From Bradyrhizobium sp. SZCCT0153 (GTDB lineage: Bacteria; Pseudomonadota; Alphaproteobacteria; Rhizobiales; Xanthobacteraceae), in contig NZ_JAFCKS010000002.1 of the NCBI RefSeq assembly GCF_018129995.1, forward strand, positions 248,001 through 312,000: 64,000 nt of DNA, given 5' to 3'. Both the position numbers and the translations under genes were made by a program. Every line of letters begins with the position of its first letter. Position 1 is the stretch's first letter. The notes below the pieces were generated by a model. The model was not told the origin of the DNA, searched no databases, and worked only from the letters and a program-made list of their open reading frames with translations. Positions 39,967 to 49,249 of this stretch are shown here, piece after piece.

Positions 39967-40281
39967 TTATCCCTGCGGCTTGACTGGCGTGTCGGCAAAC
40001 GCCTTTCGAAGAGCATGCAATCGTTCTGCTAGCGCCATGTTTTCAGCGGCTCGCTCCAGATCACGCCAAAATCCGCCTTTGGCTGAGGTGAGGTGGCCAA
40101 GTTGTTCCAAAATGTCGAGCGCCAGCTCCAGTTCGTTGTGATCGAGGAATGCTTGGTATTGAGCCATGAGTGCTACGCGCTCTTGCTCGTGCTGCGGGAT
40201 GGTCTCAGGCAGGGCGCGCCGCGCGCGCTCAAGCAGCGTCTCGGTAGTCTTCCAGCGTTTGATAAGTTCTGGGTCTGGCAT
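39967..40281 (-). CDS. Small helical hypothetical protein
   Basis: A 104-residue soluble, charge-rich protein predicted to be almost fully helical. The central segment 'FLDHNELELALDILEQLG' resembles the helix pair seen in small immunity-type proteins (for example MafI-like), but no toxin gene is adjacent and the match is by eye only. It lies 44 bp upstream of the stop of the GntR gene and reads the same way. Function unknown. Confidence 0.6.
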   Translation of the reverse strand: MPDPELIKRWKTTETLLERARRALPETIPQHEQERVALMAQYQAFLDHNELELALDILEQLGHLTSAKGGFWRDLERAAENMALAERLHALRKAFADTPVKPQG

Positions 40282-40325
40282 CGAATTATTCCAGTGTGCG
40301 GCCGTAGTGTCACCTTGCTCTGGTG

Positions 40326-41006
40326 TCAGCTCTCCTCCCCCGCAATCCTTGCCAGATAATCCTTCTTGCTGAACTGCATGTGATCGACGCAGAGCTGGGC
40401 CAGCGCCCAGCTGTCACGGCCTTTCAACAGCTCGATCATCAGCTCGTGCTGGCGCCGTGACTGCGCGAGGCCGTCGCGGTCGGCGAGATTTTTCGCGCGC
40501 ATCGGCAGCGTCAGGTTCATGTAGTCCTGCAGCGAGCGCACCAGATAGGGATTGCCGCAGGCTGAAAAGAGGGCGAGGTGGAAAGCGTCGTTGGCCTCGT
40601 GGATGCCGCGCAGGTCCTGCACGTCGGCTCTCGCGCAATATTGCCGCTGCAAGGCAGAGAGCTCGTCGATCAGGCCTTGCTGTGCGGGCAGGGGGATCAT
40701 CAGCGCGGCCTGCCGGGTCAGCATCTCCCGGACCTCGTAGATCTGCCCGACCTCCTCGGCCGAGTAGAACCGCACGGTGGCTCCGACATTCTTCTCGCGG
40801 CGGACGATGCCGCGCCGCTCGGCATCCACCAGCGCCTGGCGCACGAAGTGGCGCGAAGTGCCGTAAGCCGACATCAGCGCGTCCTCGGTCAGGCGCGCGC
40901 CGGGCGCGAGGCGGCCGAAGATGATGTCCTCCTCGAGCCGCGCGACCACGTCGTCCGGATCGTCGCGCCGGACCGTCATGGCGTCTGCGGTGTGAATGTC
41001 GGGCAT
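40326..41006 (-). CDS. GntR-family transcriptional regulator (FadR/FCD subfamily)
   Basis: A 226-residue regulator: an N-terminal winged helix (about 12-80, 'GARLTEDALMSAYGTSRHFVRQAL') and a C-terminal all-helical FCD effector domain with metal-site histidines ('HEANDAFH', 'HELMIELL'). It diverges from the dehydratase gene that heads a TRAP operon, with two inverted ATTGTCAAT-type sites between. A repressor relieved by a sugar acid or its keto-deoxy product is the likely mode. Confidence 0.9.
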   Translation of the reverse strand: MPDIHTADAMTVRRDDPDDVVARLEEDIIFGRLAPGARLTEDALMSAYGTSRHFVRQALVDAERRGIVRREKNVGATVRFYSAEEVGQIYEVREMLTRQAALMIPLPAQQGLIDELSALQRQYCARADVQDLRGIHEANDAFHLALFSACGNPYLVRSLQDYMNLTLPMRAKNLADRDGLAQSRRQHELMIELLKGRDSWALAQLCVDHMQFSKKDYLARIAGEES

Positions 41007-41058
41007 CCCTCAGCCTCCGGCTCCGCGCCGGTGCCTCCTGTGGAGCAGGGAAGGCCAG

Positions 41059-41134
41059 GATTGTCAATAATCTGTTCCTTTGGCGGTGCGGCAATGCAGA
41101 AATTGCCGGTTGGACGCCTATCTTATTGACAATC
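41059..41134. promoter_or_regulatory. Paired operators and promoter for the dehydratase-TRAP operon
   Basis: GATTGTCAATAA (41059-41070) and its exact reverse complement TTATTGACAATC (41123-41134) flank a 52-bp spacer; each half is itself near-palindromic (ATTG-T/A-CAAT). The right copy contains TTGACA (41127-41132), which with GACAAT 18 bp later forms a good sigma-70 promoter 20 bp before the dehydratase start. GntR binding there would block transcription. Confidence 0.6.
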
Positions 41135-41176
41135 GGGGAGCAGACTGTACGACAATGGCATGGTGATTGGAGTGGC

Positions 41177-42898
41177 ATGATGACGAGTGGCTTGCGCAAG
41201 GGTCTGACGAGCTACGGCGATGCCGGCTTCTCGCTGTTCCTGCGCAAGGCGTTCATCAAGGCCATGGGCTATTCCGACGACGCGCTTGAGCGCCCGATCG
41301 TCGGCATCACCAACACCTACAGCGACTACAATCCCTGCCACGGCAACGTCCCGCAGATCATCGAGGCCGCCAAGCGCGGTGTGATGCTGTCCGGCGCGAT
41401 GCCGTTCGTGTTTCCGACCATCTCGATCGCCGAGAGCTTTGCGCATCCGACCTCGATGTATTTGCGCAATCTGATGGCGATGGACACCGAGGAGATGATC
41501 CGGGCCCAGCCGATGGATTCGGTGATCGTGATCGGCGGCTGCGACAAGACTCTTCCCGCGCAGGTGATGGCCGCGATCAGTGCCGATTTGCCGACCGTGG
41601 TCATTCCCGTAGGCCCCATGGTGGTCGGCCATCACAAGGGCGAGGTGTTGGGGGCCTGCACAGATTGCCGCCGGCTCTGGGGAAAATATCGCGCCGGCGA
41701 GATGGACGATGCGGAGATCGAGGCGGTCAACGGCCGTCTCGCGCCATCGGTCGGCACCTGCATGGTGATGGGCACGGCCTCCACTATGGCCTGCATGATC
41801 GAAGCCATGGGCCTGTCGCTGCCGATGAGCGCGACGATTCCGGCGCCGCATGCCGAGCGCTTCCGTCTTGCGGAGGCCAGCGGCAGGGTGGCCGCGGAGA
41901 TGGCCAAGACCAAGGGCCCGAAGCCGAGCGAGGTGCTCACGCCGGCGTCTTTTAAAAATGCGCAAGTGGTGCTCCAGGCGATCGGCGGCTCGACCAACGG
42001 CCTGATTCATCTGACCGCGATGGCGCATCGCTCGCCGCACCGGCTCGATCTCGCGGTGTTCGACCAGATCGGCCGCGAAGTGCCGGTGCTGGTCGATCTC
42101 AAGCCGTCCGGCGAGCATTACATGGAGCATTTCCATCACGCCGGCGGCGTGCCGAAGTTACTGGCGCAGCTCGGCGACCTCGTCGATCTCGATGCCGGGA
42201 CCATCAGCGGCCAGACGCTGCGCGACATCGTTGCGAATGCGGAAGACGTGCCCGGCCAGGACGCGATCCGCCCGCGCGACAATCCGATCAAGAAGGAGGG
42301 CGGGCTCGCCGTCCTGCACGGCAATCTCGCGCCGCGCGGCGCGGTGATCAAGCAATCGGCCGCGAGCGCTAAACTGTTGCAGCACACCGGGCGCGCGGTG
42401 GTGTTCGAGTCCGTCGAGGACATGACGCTTCGCGTGGATGATCCCGATCTCGACGTCACCGCCGACGACGTGCTGGTGCTGCGCAATGCCGGCCCGAAGG
42501 GCGCGCCCGGCATGCCGGAGGCGGGCTATCTGCCGATTCCGAAGAAGCTCGCGCGCGGCGGCACCAAGGACATGGTGCGCATTTCGGATGCGCGCATGAG
42601 CGGCACCGCGTTCGGGACCATCGTGCTTCACATCACGCCGGAATCCGCCGTCGGCGGACCGCTGGCCCTGGTGAAGAACGGCGACATGATCCGCCTCGAC
42701 GTTGCCAAGCGAAGCATCGAGCTGCTGGTCGACACCGCGGAGCTGGAACGGCGTCGCGGCGCATTGAAGCCCGCGGCTGCGCCGGACGAAGCGCGGCGCG
42801 GCTACGCCTGGCTGTTCAACGAGACCATCATGCAGGCCGACGAGGGCTGCGACTTCGATTTCATGCAGAGGACTGGGAAGAAGACCGAGACAGGCTGA
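41177..42898 (+). CDS. IlvD/Edd-family sugar-acid dehydratase
   Basis: A 573-residue dehydratase. Three cysteines, Cys54 (NPCHGN), Cys122 (GGCDKT) and Cys195 (VGTCMV), match the positions that hold the [2Fe-2S] cluster in L-arabinonate dehydratase, offset by two, which favours an aldonate substrate over the branched-chain intermediate. It would convert an aldonate to a 2-keto-3-deoxy acid. The start at 41177 has GGAG upstream and fits the promoter; an earlier in-frame start at 41126 lies inside the -35 box. It heads an operon with dctPQM. Confidence 0.87.
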   Translation: MMTSGLRKGLTSYGDAGFSLFLRKAFIKAMGYSDDALERPIVGITNTYSDYNPCHGNVPQIIEAAKRGVMLSGAMPFVFPTISIAESFAHPTSMYLRNLMAMDTEEMIRAQPMDSVIVIGGCDKTLPAQVMAAISADLPTVVIPVGPMVVGHHKGEVLGACTDCRRLWGKYRAGEMDDAEIEAVNGRLAPSVGTCMVMGTASTMACMIEAMGLSLPMSATIPAPHAERFRLAEASGRVAAEMAKTKGPKPSEVLTPASFKNAQVVLQAIGGSTNGLIHLTAMAHRSPHRLDLAVFDQIGREVPVLVDLKPSGEHYMEHFHHAGGVPKLLAQLGDLVDLDAGTISGQTLRDIVANAEDVPGQDAIRPRDNPIKKEGGLAVLHGNLAPRGAVIKQSAASAKLLQHTGRAVVFESVEDMTLRVDDPDLDVTADDVLVLRNAGPKGAPGMPEAGYLPIPKKLARGGTKDMVRISDARMSGTAFGTIVLHITPESAVGGPLALVKNGDMIRLDVAKRSIELLVDTAELERRRGALKPAAAPDEARRGYAWLFNETIMQADEGCDFDFMQRTGKKTETG

Positions 42899-42954
42899 CC
42901 GAGCAACGAACGCCCAGACCGCACAAGCGGCGGGCGATAACACAGGGGGAAACG

Positions 42955-43950
42955 ATGATTGCACGATCCATGCGTGGGTTGGTGGCCATGGCCGCCATGC
43001 TGTTCGTCACCGGGGCCGGGGCACAGGAGGTGAAGCATTATCGCTTCGCCTACGACCAGCCGCGCAACACCGGCTATTCCATCGCGGGCGACCTCTTTGC
43101 CGACAAGCTCAAGGAATTGAGCAAGGGCACCATGATCATCGACCAGTATCCGGGCGCGCAGCTCGGGCAGGAGCCGCAGGTGCTCCAGCTCGTGAAAGCC
43201 GGAGATGTCGAGTTCTCGATCATCTCATCGGCCAACACCGCGACGATCTCGCCGCAAGCCGGCGTGATGTCGCTGCACTATCTATTCCGGGACGAGAACC
43301 ACGTGGTCAAGGGGCTGGCGGATCCCCGCGTGTTCGAGGCGCTCAAGACCATGATCGACGAGACCACGCAGGGCCTGCATGTGATCGCGACCGGCTCGCA
43401 GGGCGTGCGCCACATGTACTCCAAGAAGGAGATCCACAATGTCGGCGACATCAAGGGCCTGAAGATTCGCGTGCAGGCGACCGCGACCGAGGACACCATG
43501 TTCCCGGCCTACGGCGCCCAGACCGTGCACATGCCGTTCGGCAGCGTCTACACGAGCTTGCAGACCGGCGTGGTCGACGTCGCCGAGAACAGCATCAACG
43601 TGTACCTCGTCAACAAGCACTACGAGGTCGCCCCGGTCCTGAACATCACCGAGCATGAGGCCAACAACGCGCTGGTGTTCATCTCCGACAAGCTCTGGCA
43701 GAGCCTGTCGGCCGAGCAGAAGGGGTGGGTGCAGACCGCGGCCAACGAGATCAGCACCAAGGAGCCGCAGAAGGCATTCGACCTCGAACGCACCGCGGCC
43801 GACAAGCTGAAGAAGATGGGCGTCAAGATCGTCGACAACGTCGACAAGAAGAGCTTCGCGGCGATCGCCGATCCCTATCTCGACAAGCTCGCCAAGGAAC
43901 TCGGCCCGCACGCCGAGAAGATCAAGGATCTGATCCGGTCGATCAATTAG
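42955..43950 (+). CDS. TRAP transporter solute-binding protein (TAXI/DctP type), second system
   Basis: A 331-residue periplasmic binding protein with a Sec signal peptide (cleavage after GAGA). 'IKGLKIRVQATATED' carries the conserved ligand arginine of DctP proteins, and 'GSVYTSLQTGVVDVAENSIN' follows. It is 56 bp after the dehydratase gene, so its ligand is likely the aldonate the dehydratase uses. It shares only general family features with the protein at 4080. Confidence 0.9.
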   Translation: MIARSMRGLVAMAAMLFVTGAGAQEVKHYRFAYDQPRNTGYSIAGDLFADKLKELSKGTMIIDQYPGAQLGQEPQVLQLVKAGDVEFSIISSANTATISPQAGVMSLHYLFRDENHVVKGLADPRVFEALKTMIDETTQGLHVIATGSQGVRHMYSKKEIHNVGDIKGLKIRVQATATEDTMFPAYGAQTVHMPFGSVYTSLQTGVVDVAENSINVYLVNKHYEVAPVLNITEHEANNALVFISDKLWQSLSAEQKGWVQTAANEISTKEPQKAFDLERTAADKLKKMGVKIVDNVDKKSFAAIADPYLDKLAKELGPHAEKIKDLIRSIN

Positions 43951-43961
43951 GTCGGCGGCCA

Positions 43962-44075
43962 TCCTTCGAGACGCCCGCCTGCGGCGGGCCCTCAGGGTGA
44001 GGTCGCGTTTCGCGGCGAGATATCAGACCCTCATGGTGAGGAGCCGGCTGAAGCCGGCGTCTCGAACCATCGAGG
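43962..44075. repeat. Dispersed palindromic repeat, family C
   Basis: Arms CCTTCGAGACGCC and GGCGTCTCGAA, with internal hairpins GCCCGCCTGCGGCGGGC and CCGGCTGAAGCCGG. It sits inside the operon between the binding-protein and small-permease genes, a position where such elements often reduce downstream expression. Confidence 0.65.
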
Positions 44076-44138
44076 CCGAGCACGATCGGCAGCTTCCCAG
44101 CTGTCGCAGGCGATAGCTCCGGGACGACGAGGAAGTAG

Positions 44139-44717
44139 ATGGCCATCGCCGACAAGCTGCTCGTTCAGCGCCAGCGCCACCTCAAATGGCGCTGGCTTGA
44201 CTGGCTCGAGCTCGTGCTGATGATCCTCTGCGGCGTGCTCTGCTTCGGCTTCTCGCTGTCGGTGACCGCCGACATCGTCACCCGCACGATTGGTCATCCC
44301 TGGCTGTGGCTTCAGGAGGTGACGTCGACCCTGTTCATCTACGCGATCTTCGTCGGCACGGCGGCAGCGACGCGGCGTAACGACCATCTCTATCTCACCG
44401 CGATCTCCGAGGCGATGCACGGCACGCCGCGGCTGATCGTCGAAGTGATCATCCGCCTCGTCGTGCTCGGCGTCGCCTTCTGCCTGATCTGGTACGGCTA
44501 TCAGAACTATCTCCGCGGTTTCGGCAGCTTTCGCCTGCCGTCGGGCACGCCGATTGCCTCGCTCTATGCGATCATCCCGCTATCGGGCGTCTTGATCGGC
44601 CTGTTCACCATCGAGCAGCTCGTCAACGGCCTGCGCAACGGCTTTGACCATTCCGAGCCGCCGGAGGAGGACGGCGCACCCGTCATCACCGACGCGCAGA
44701 TGAGGGCACAGCCGTGA
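44139..44717 (+). CDS. TRAP transporter small permease subunit, second system
   Basis: A 192-residue DctQ protein with four membrane helices and the characteristic 'WLWLQEVTSTLFIYAIFVG' region. Its stop overlaps the start of the large permease by four bases. The hydrophilic tail (about 165-192) is longer than in the DctQ at 5162. Confidence 0.88.
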   Translation: MAIADKLLVQRQRHLKWRWLDWLELVLMILCGVLCFGFSLSVTADIVTRTIGHPWLWLQEVTSTLFIYAIFVGTAAATRRNDHLYLTAISEAMHGTPRLIVEVIIRLVVLGVAFCLIWYGYQNYLRGFGSFRLPSGTPIASLYAIIPLSGVLIGLFTIEQLVNGLRNGFDHSEPPEEDGAPVITDAQMRAQP

Positions 44718-46054
44718 GTGCACCCATCGTCCTGGCCTTGATGACGATCTGCTTCCTGTCGTTCGGCTATCTCGGCGTGCCGGTGCCGTTCTCGCTGATG
44801 GCCGGCGTCTTCATCGGCGCGATCCTGTCGGACGTTTCGCTCGCCGCGATCATCCAGAAGATATTCGACGGCGTCGATTCCGAGGCGCTGCTCGCGATCC
44901 CGTTCTTCCTGCTGGTCGGCGAGCTCATGAGCTCGGCCAACGTGGTGGTGCGAATAGCCAACCTGTCGGTGTCGCTGGTCGGGCACATCAGGGGCGGGCT
45001 GTCCCAGGTCGTGGTCGTCTTCAGCATGTTCTTCTCGGAGATGTCGGGCTCGACCACCGCCGACGTCGCGGTGATGAGCCGTGCGCTGGGCGGCCCGATG
45101 AAGCGCGAAGGCTACGAGCCCGCCTTTATCGCCGCCATCATCGCCTCGGCCTCGACCATCGCGGCGCTGGTGCCGCCGAGCATCACCGCCGTGGTCTATG
45201 GCGCGGTGGGCAACGTCTCGATCGCCGGCCTGTTCATGGCAGGCGTCGTGCCGGGCCTGATGATCGGCTTCGGCCTGATGATCTACTGCTATTTCTTCGG
45301 CCCCTCCGGCCTGCGCAAGCCGCGCGCGCCGCTGCGGCAGGTGGTGTTCGCGGCCGGCGATGCGGCGTTGCCGCTGATGATCCCGGTGATCCTGCTGGGC
45401 GGCATCCTGACCGGCTGGTTCACGCCGACGGAAGCCGGTGTCGTCGCCGTTGCCTGGATCGTCTTGGTCGTGATCCCCGCGCTCAACCGCGGGCACATCA
45501 GCAAGATCCCGTATGATTTCTGCCTTGCCGGGCTGATCTTCTCGCTGCCGCTGATCACGATCGGCGCTGCCAATGCGTTCGGCTGGATGCTCGCTTACTT
45601 ACGCGGTGCGAGCTACATCGCCGACGTCATCACCTCTATCGCCGGCAACGATCCGCATCTGATCATGCTGCTGATGGTGCTGCTGTTCACGGTGGTCGGC
45701 GATTTCATCGAACCGGTCCCGACCATCATCATCTTCATGCCGCTGGTCAACACGCTGACGGAAGCCGGCGACATCAACGGCGTGCATATGGGCGTGGTGC
45801 TGATCGCCACGCTCGCCTTCGGCCTGATCACGCCGCCTTATGGCCTGGTGCTGCTGATGGCGTCGAAATTCGTCGGCGTCAGTTTCGCAAAAGCGCTCCG
45901 CGCGGCACTGCCGATCTACCTCGTGTTCTTCGCGACCATCGCGTTCGCGATCTACTTCCCGAGCGTGGTGCTGTGGCTGCCGCGGCAGGTGCTCCCCGAA
46001 TCGGTCGGCTGCTTCAAGTCGCCGGCGGGCACGGGGTACATCTGTCCGCGGTGA
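44714..46054 (+). CDS. TRAP transporter large permease subunit, second system
   Basis: A 446-residue DctM protein with about twelve membrane segments and the family markers 'IPFFLLVGELMSS', 'EMSGSTTADVAVM' and 'LAFGLITPPYGLV'. It has a short cysteine-containing tail after the last helix (GCFKSPAGTGYICPR) that DctM proteins usually lack. It ends 4 bp from the convergent enoyl-CoA hydratase gene. Confidence 0.92.
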   Translation: MSAPIVLALMTICFLSFGYLGVPVPFSLMAGVFIGAILSDVSLAAIIQKIFDGVDSEALLAIPFFLLVGELMSSANVVVRIANLSVSLVGHIRGGLSQVVVVFSMFFSEMSGSTTADVAVMSRALGGPMKREGYEPAFIAAIIASASTIAALVPPSITAVVYGAVGNVSIAGLFMAGVVPGLMIGFGLMIYCYFFGPSGLRKPRAPLRQVVFAAGDAALPLMIPVILLGGILTGWFTPTEAGVVAVAWIVLVVIPALNRGHISKIPYDFCLAGLIFSLPLITIGAANAFGWMLAYLRGASYIADVITSIAGNDPHLIMLLMVLLFTVVGDFIEPVPTIIIFMPLVNTLTEAGDINGVHMGVVLIATLAFGLITPPYGLVLLMASKFVGVSFAKALRAALPIYLVFFATIAFAIYFPSVVLWLPRQVLPESVGCFKSPAGTGYICPR

Positions 46055-46058
46055 AGGG

Positions 46059-46853
46059 CTACTTGCCCTTGCTCGTGAACTTCTTCACGGCGACGCGAAA
46101 CTCGTCCGTGTTCATCGCCATGATGATCCTGTGCTCCTCGGCGTCGAGCTGCTGCTTCACCGGCGTGGTGGCGGCCTGATAGACCAGCGATTTGGTCCCG
46201 GCGATCGCGGCGAGCGGATTCTGTGCCAGCCGCTCGGCGAGCTGCCGCGTCGCCGCCTTCAGCTCGGTCGCCGGAACGGTCTTGGCGACGAGGCCCCATT
46301 CGAGGGCCTGCTGCGCGGTGAAATTGTCCTCGGACAGGAAGATCTGCAGCGCGCGGCGGGAGCCGACCGTGCCGACCATGCCGACCGTCGAGCCGCCGTC
46401 CGGCGACACCCCGATCTTGGCATAGGCCGGCGTGAACTTGGCGTCGTCGGCGGCGATGCAGAGATCGGTGACGAAGGCGAGGCCCATGCCGGCGCCGGCG
46501 GCCGAGCCGTGCACGCTCGACAGCGAAATCTTCGGCATGCGCCGGATCATCTCGATGAAGGCGTGGTAGTGCTTCAGGAGCTCGCCGACGACAGGCGTCA
46601 CCGTGCCCGCCTCGGCGGCGGCCCCGATGGTCTGCAGATCGCCGCCGGCCGAGAAGGCGCGGCCTTCGCCCTCGATCACCACCACCTTGATGTCGTCGGC
46701 GCCCTCGAGATAGGCCGCAAGCTGCTCGAGCTTTTGCGCGATTGCAAGGTTGATCGAATTGAACGCGGCGGGCCGGTTCAGCGTGATGGTCGCGATCGGG
46801 CCGTCGATCCGCAGCAGGGCGGGATCATCGGGTCGGGAGACGGGAGCGGTCAT
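46059..46853 (-). CDS. Enoyl-CoA hydratase/isomerase family protein
   Basis: A 264-residue crotonase-fold enzyme acting on an acyl-CoA. The oxyanion-hole segments 'EGRAFSAGGDLQ' and 'VHGSAAGAGMGL' are clear. The second catalytic glutamate of classical hydratases is not evident in 'AYAKIGVSPDGGSTVGM', where Asp or Ser takes its place, so an isomerase or other crotonase activity is possible. Monocistronic; no beta-oxidation neighbour. Confidence 0.85.
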   Translation of the reverse strand: MTAPVSRPDDPALLRIDGPIATITLNRPAAFNSINLAIAQKLEQLAAYLEGADDIKVVVIEGEGRAFSAGGDLQTIGAAAEAGTVTPVVGELLKHYHAFIEMIRRMPKISLSSVHGSAAGAGMGLAFVTDLCIAADDAKFTPAYAKIGVSPDGGSTVGMVGTVGSRRALQIFLSEDNFTAQQALEWGLVAKTVPATELKAATRQLAERLAQNPLAAIAGTKSLVYQAATTPVKQQLDAEEHRIIMAMNTDEFRVAVKKFTSKGK

Positions 46854-47092
46854 TGGAAAATCCCCGGCAGGAGGTCATTTCTGCAACTAAATCGCAGAAG
46901 GCGAGGGGTGACAATCCCCGGCGCGAGCGGCCGGCGGAGGCTCTTGCGTCGGCCGGAACGATAGGGTCAAATGCACTGCCTTCGTTGAGGGACGGACACG
47001 AGCGCCGGCTTCTCCTGGGCAAGCAAAGCCAAAATCAGCGAGAGAGGAGACGACATGGGTGACGCTCGTGTCTCCGGAAATGGGCTGTTCCA

Positions 47093-48313
47093 ATGACTGA
47101 TGGTCCGGTGATCATCGTCGGGGCTGGCCATGGCGGCTATCAGGTCGCGGCATCCCTGCGCCAGGCGGGATTTTCCGCTCCCATCTGCCTGATCAATGAC
47201 GAGGCGCATCTGCCCTATCAGCGGCCGCCGCTGTCCAAGGCCTATATCAAGGGCTCGGCCGGGCCGGAGAGCCTGATGTTCCGGCCGGAGAAATTCTACC
47301 ATGACCAGACCATCGAGCTGATCGCGGACCGCGCGGTGTCGATCGACCGCGCCGGACGCAAGGTCCTGCTCGCTTCGGGCAAGGCGCTGCCCTACGGCCA
47401 CCTCGTGCTGGCGACGGGCGCGCGCAACCGGCTGCTCGATCTGCCCAACGCGAACCTTCCCGACGTGATGTACCTGCGCATCCTCGACGAGAGCGAGGCG
47501 CTGCGAAGCATCATTCCGTCGAAGACCCGCGTCGTGGTCATCGGTGCCGGCTTCATCGGGCTGGAATTCGCGGCCACCGCCCGCATCAAGGGCCTCGAGG
47601 TCGACGTGCTCGAGCTCGCCCCGCGCGTGATGGCGCGCGCGGTGACGGCCGAGGTCTCGGAATACTTCCAGCAACGGCATCGCGACGCCGGCATCCGCAT
47701 TCATCTTGGCGTGCAGGCAACTTCCATCGAGGCCGACGGTGGCAAGGTCACCGGTGTTTCCTTGAGCGACGGAAGGCATCTGCCCGCCGATCTCGTCGTG
47801 GTCGGCGTCGGCGTGCTGCCCAATATCGAGCTCGCGGCGGAGGCGGGGCTTCCCGTTGCCGCCGGCATCATCGTCGACGAATTTCTTGCGACGGCCGACC
47901 CCGACATCTCGGCGATCGGCGATTGCGCGTTGTTCGCCAGCCCGCGCTTCGGCGGATCGCTTCGGCTGGAATCGGTGCAGAACGCCACCGACCACGCCCG
48001 CTGCCTCGCGGCGCGGCTGACCGGCGACCGCAAGGCCTATGACAGCCATCCCTGGTTCTGGAGCGACCAGGGCGAGGACAAGCTCCAGATCGCCGGCCTC
48101 ACCACCGGCTACGACCGCGTCGTGCTGCGCGGCAGCCCTGCGAACAAGGCGTTCTCCGCGTTCTGCTACAAGGGCGACAATCTGCTCGGCATCGAATCGA
48201 TCAACCGCGCCGGCGATCACATGTTCGGCCGCAGGTTGCTCGGCATGGACCGCTCGATCACGCCGGCGCAGGCCGCCGACGAAAGTTTCGATCTGAAGAG
48301 CGCGCTGGCGTGA
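47093..48313 (+). CDS. NAD(P)/FAD-dependent ferredoxin-reductase type oxidoreductase
   Basis: A 406-residue pyridine-nucleotide flavoprotein: FAD motif 'IIVGAGHGGYQVA' (residues 6-18), NAD motif 'VVVIGAGFIGLEFA', and the late FAD site 'AIGDCALF'. It resembles rhodocoxin/putidaredoxin reductases that feed P450 or Rieske enzymes through a ferredoxin. No ferredoxin gene is adjacent; the only P450 in the window is at 60035. It ends directly against the stop of the convergent ribokinase gene. Confidence 0.88.
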   Translation: MTDGPVIIVGAGHGGYQVAASLRQAGFSAPICLINDEAHLPYQRPPLSKAYIKGSAGPESLMFRPEKFYHDQTIELIADRAVSIDRAGRKVLLASGKALPYGHLVLATGARNRLLDLPNANLPDVMYLRILDESEALRSIIPSKTRVVVIGAGFIGLEFAATARIKGLEVDVLELAPRVMARAVTAEVSEYFQQRHRDAGIRIHLGVQATSIEADGGKVTGVSLSDGRHLPADLVVVGVGVLPNIELAAEAGLPVAAGIIVDEFLATADPDISAIGDCALFASPRFGGSLRLESVQNATDHARCLAARLTGDRKAYDSHPWFWSDQGEDKLQIAGLTTGYDRVVLRGSPANKAFSAFCYKGDNLLGIESINRAGDHMFGRRLLGMDRSITPAQAADESFDLKSALA

Positions 48314-49231
48314 TCAGCCGGCGCTGAGCACCGCCGCCACTTCCGCAGCCGTCGGCATCGACGGCCCGGCGCCCATGCGCTGCACACTGATCGAGGCAGC
48401 GATGTTGGCATAGGCGAGTGCCGCGCGCAGCGGCGCGCCATCGGCCAGTTGTGCGGCAAGCGCGCCCACGAAGCAATCGCCGGCGCCCGTCGTGTCGACC
48501 GCCTTCACCACGCGGCCGGGCACCGCAAGCTCATCGCGTCCAGCGAGCGCGAGCAGGCCGCGCTTGCCGAGGGTGACGCAGATGGTCTGGTCATCTCGTG
48601 CCTGAAGCTGCCGCGCCACGGCGATGATCCGCGCGGCCTCGTCGCTCTCGGAGAGCTCGGCGCCGGCGAAGAAGCCGAGCTCGGTCTCGTTCAGCACGAG
48701 GATGTCGACGAGCGCGAGCAATTCGCTCGACATTTTCTGCGCCGGGGCCGGGTTGAGCAGCGTGATCGCACCGGCCTCGCGCGCCCGATGGAAGAACGCG
48801 GCGATCGTGGGCAGGGGAATCTCGAACTGGCTGACGGCGACGTCGCCCTGCACGAGCGGCACGACACGGACATCCTCGGCGCTGAGCAGCGAATTGGCGC
48901 CGGGGATGACGACGATGGTGTTGTCCGCCTCCGCCACCGTGATGATCGCAGTGCCGGTGTGGGCCTGGGGGGTCTGCTGGAGATAGCCGAGGTCGATGCC
49001 CTGGTCGCCGAGAAATGTCCTCAGCTCGGCGCCGAACGAATCCTGGCCCAGCCGTCCGATCAGCGTGGTGCCGGCACCGAGCCGCGCCGCCGCCACGACC
49101 TGGTTCGCGCCCTTGCCGCCCGGGAAATACAACACCTGCTTGCCGGCGACGGTCTCGCCCACCCTGGGGTGGCGATCGGCCGTCGCCACCACATCCATGT
49201 TGATGCTGCCGGCGACGAAGACGCGCCCCAT
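48314..49231 (-). CDS. rbsK: Ribokinase
   Basis: A 305-residue PfkB-family sugar kinase. N-terminal 'GSINMDVV' and 'GGKGANQ' form the ribose-binding site, and the catalytic anion hole and base are in 'DTTGAGDCF'. Length and motifs fit true ribokinases, giving ribose 5-phosphate. It follows another PfkB gene by 18 bp in an apparent two-gene operon without a ribose transporter. Confidence 0.87.
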   Translation of the reverse strand: MGRVFVAGSINMDVVATADRHPRVGETVAGKQVLYFPGGKGANQVVAAARLGAGTTLIGRLGQDSFGAELRTFLGDQGIDLGYLQQTPQAHTGTAIITVAEADNTIVVIPGANSLLSAEDVRVVPLVQGDVAVSQFEIPLPTIAAFFHRAREAGAITLLNPAPAQKMSSELLALVDILVLNETELGFFAGAELSESDEAARIIAVARQLQARDDQTICVTLGKRGLLALAGRDELAVPGRVVKAVDTTGAGDCFVGALAAQLADGAPLRAALAYANIAASISVQRMGAGPSMPTAAEVAAVLSAG

Positions 49232-49249
49232 GCGAGACCTCAGCGAACC

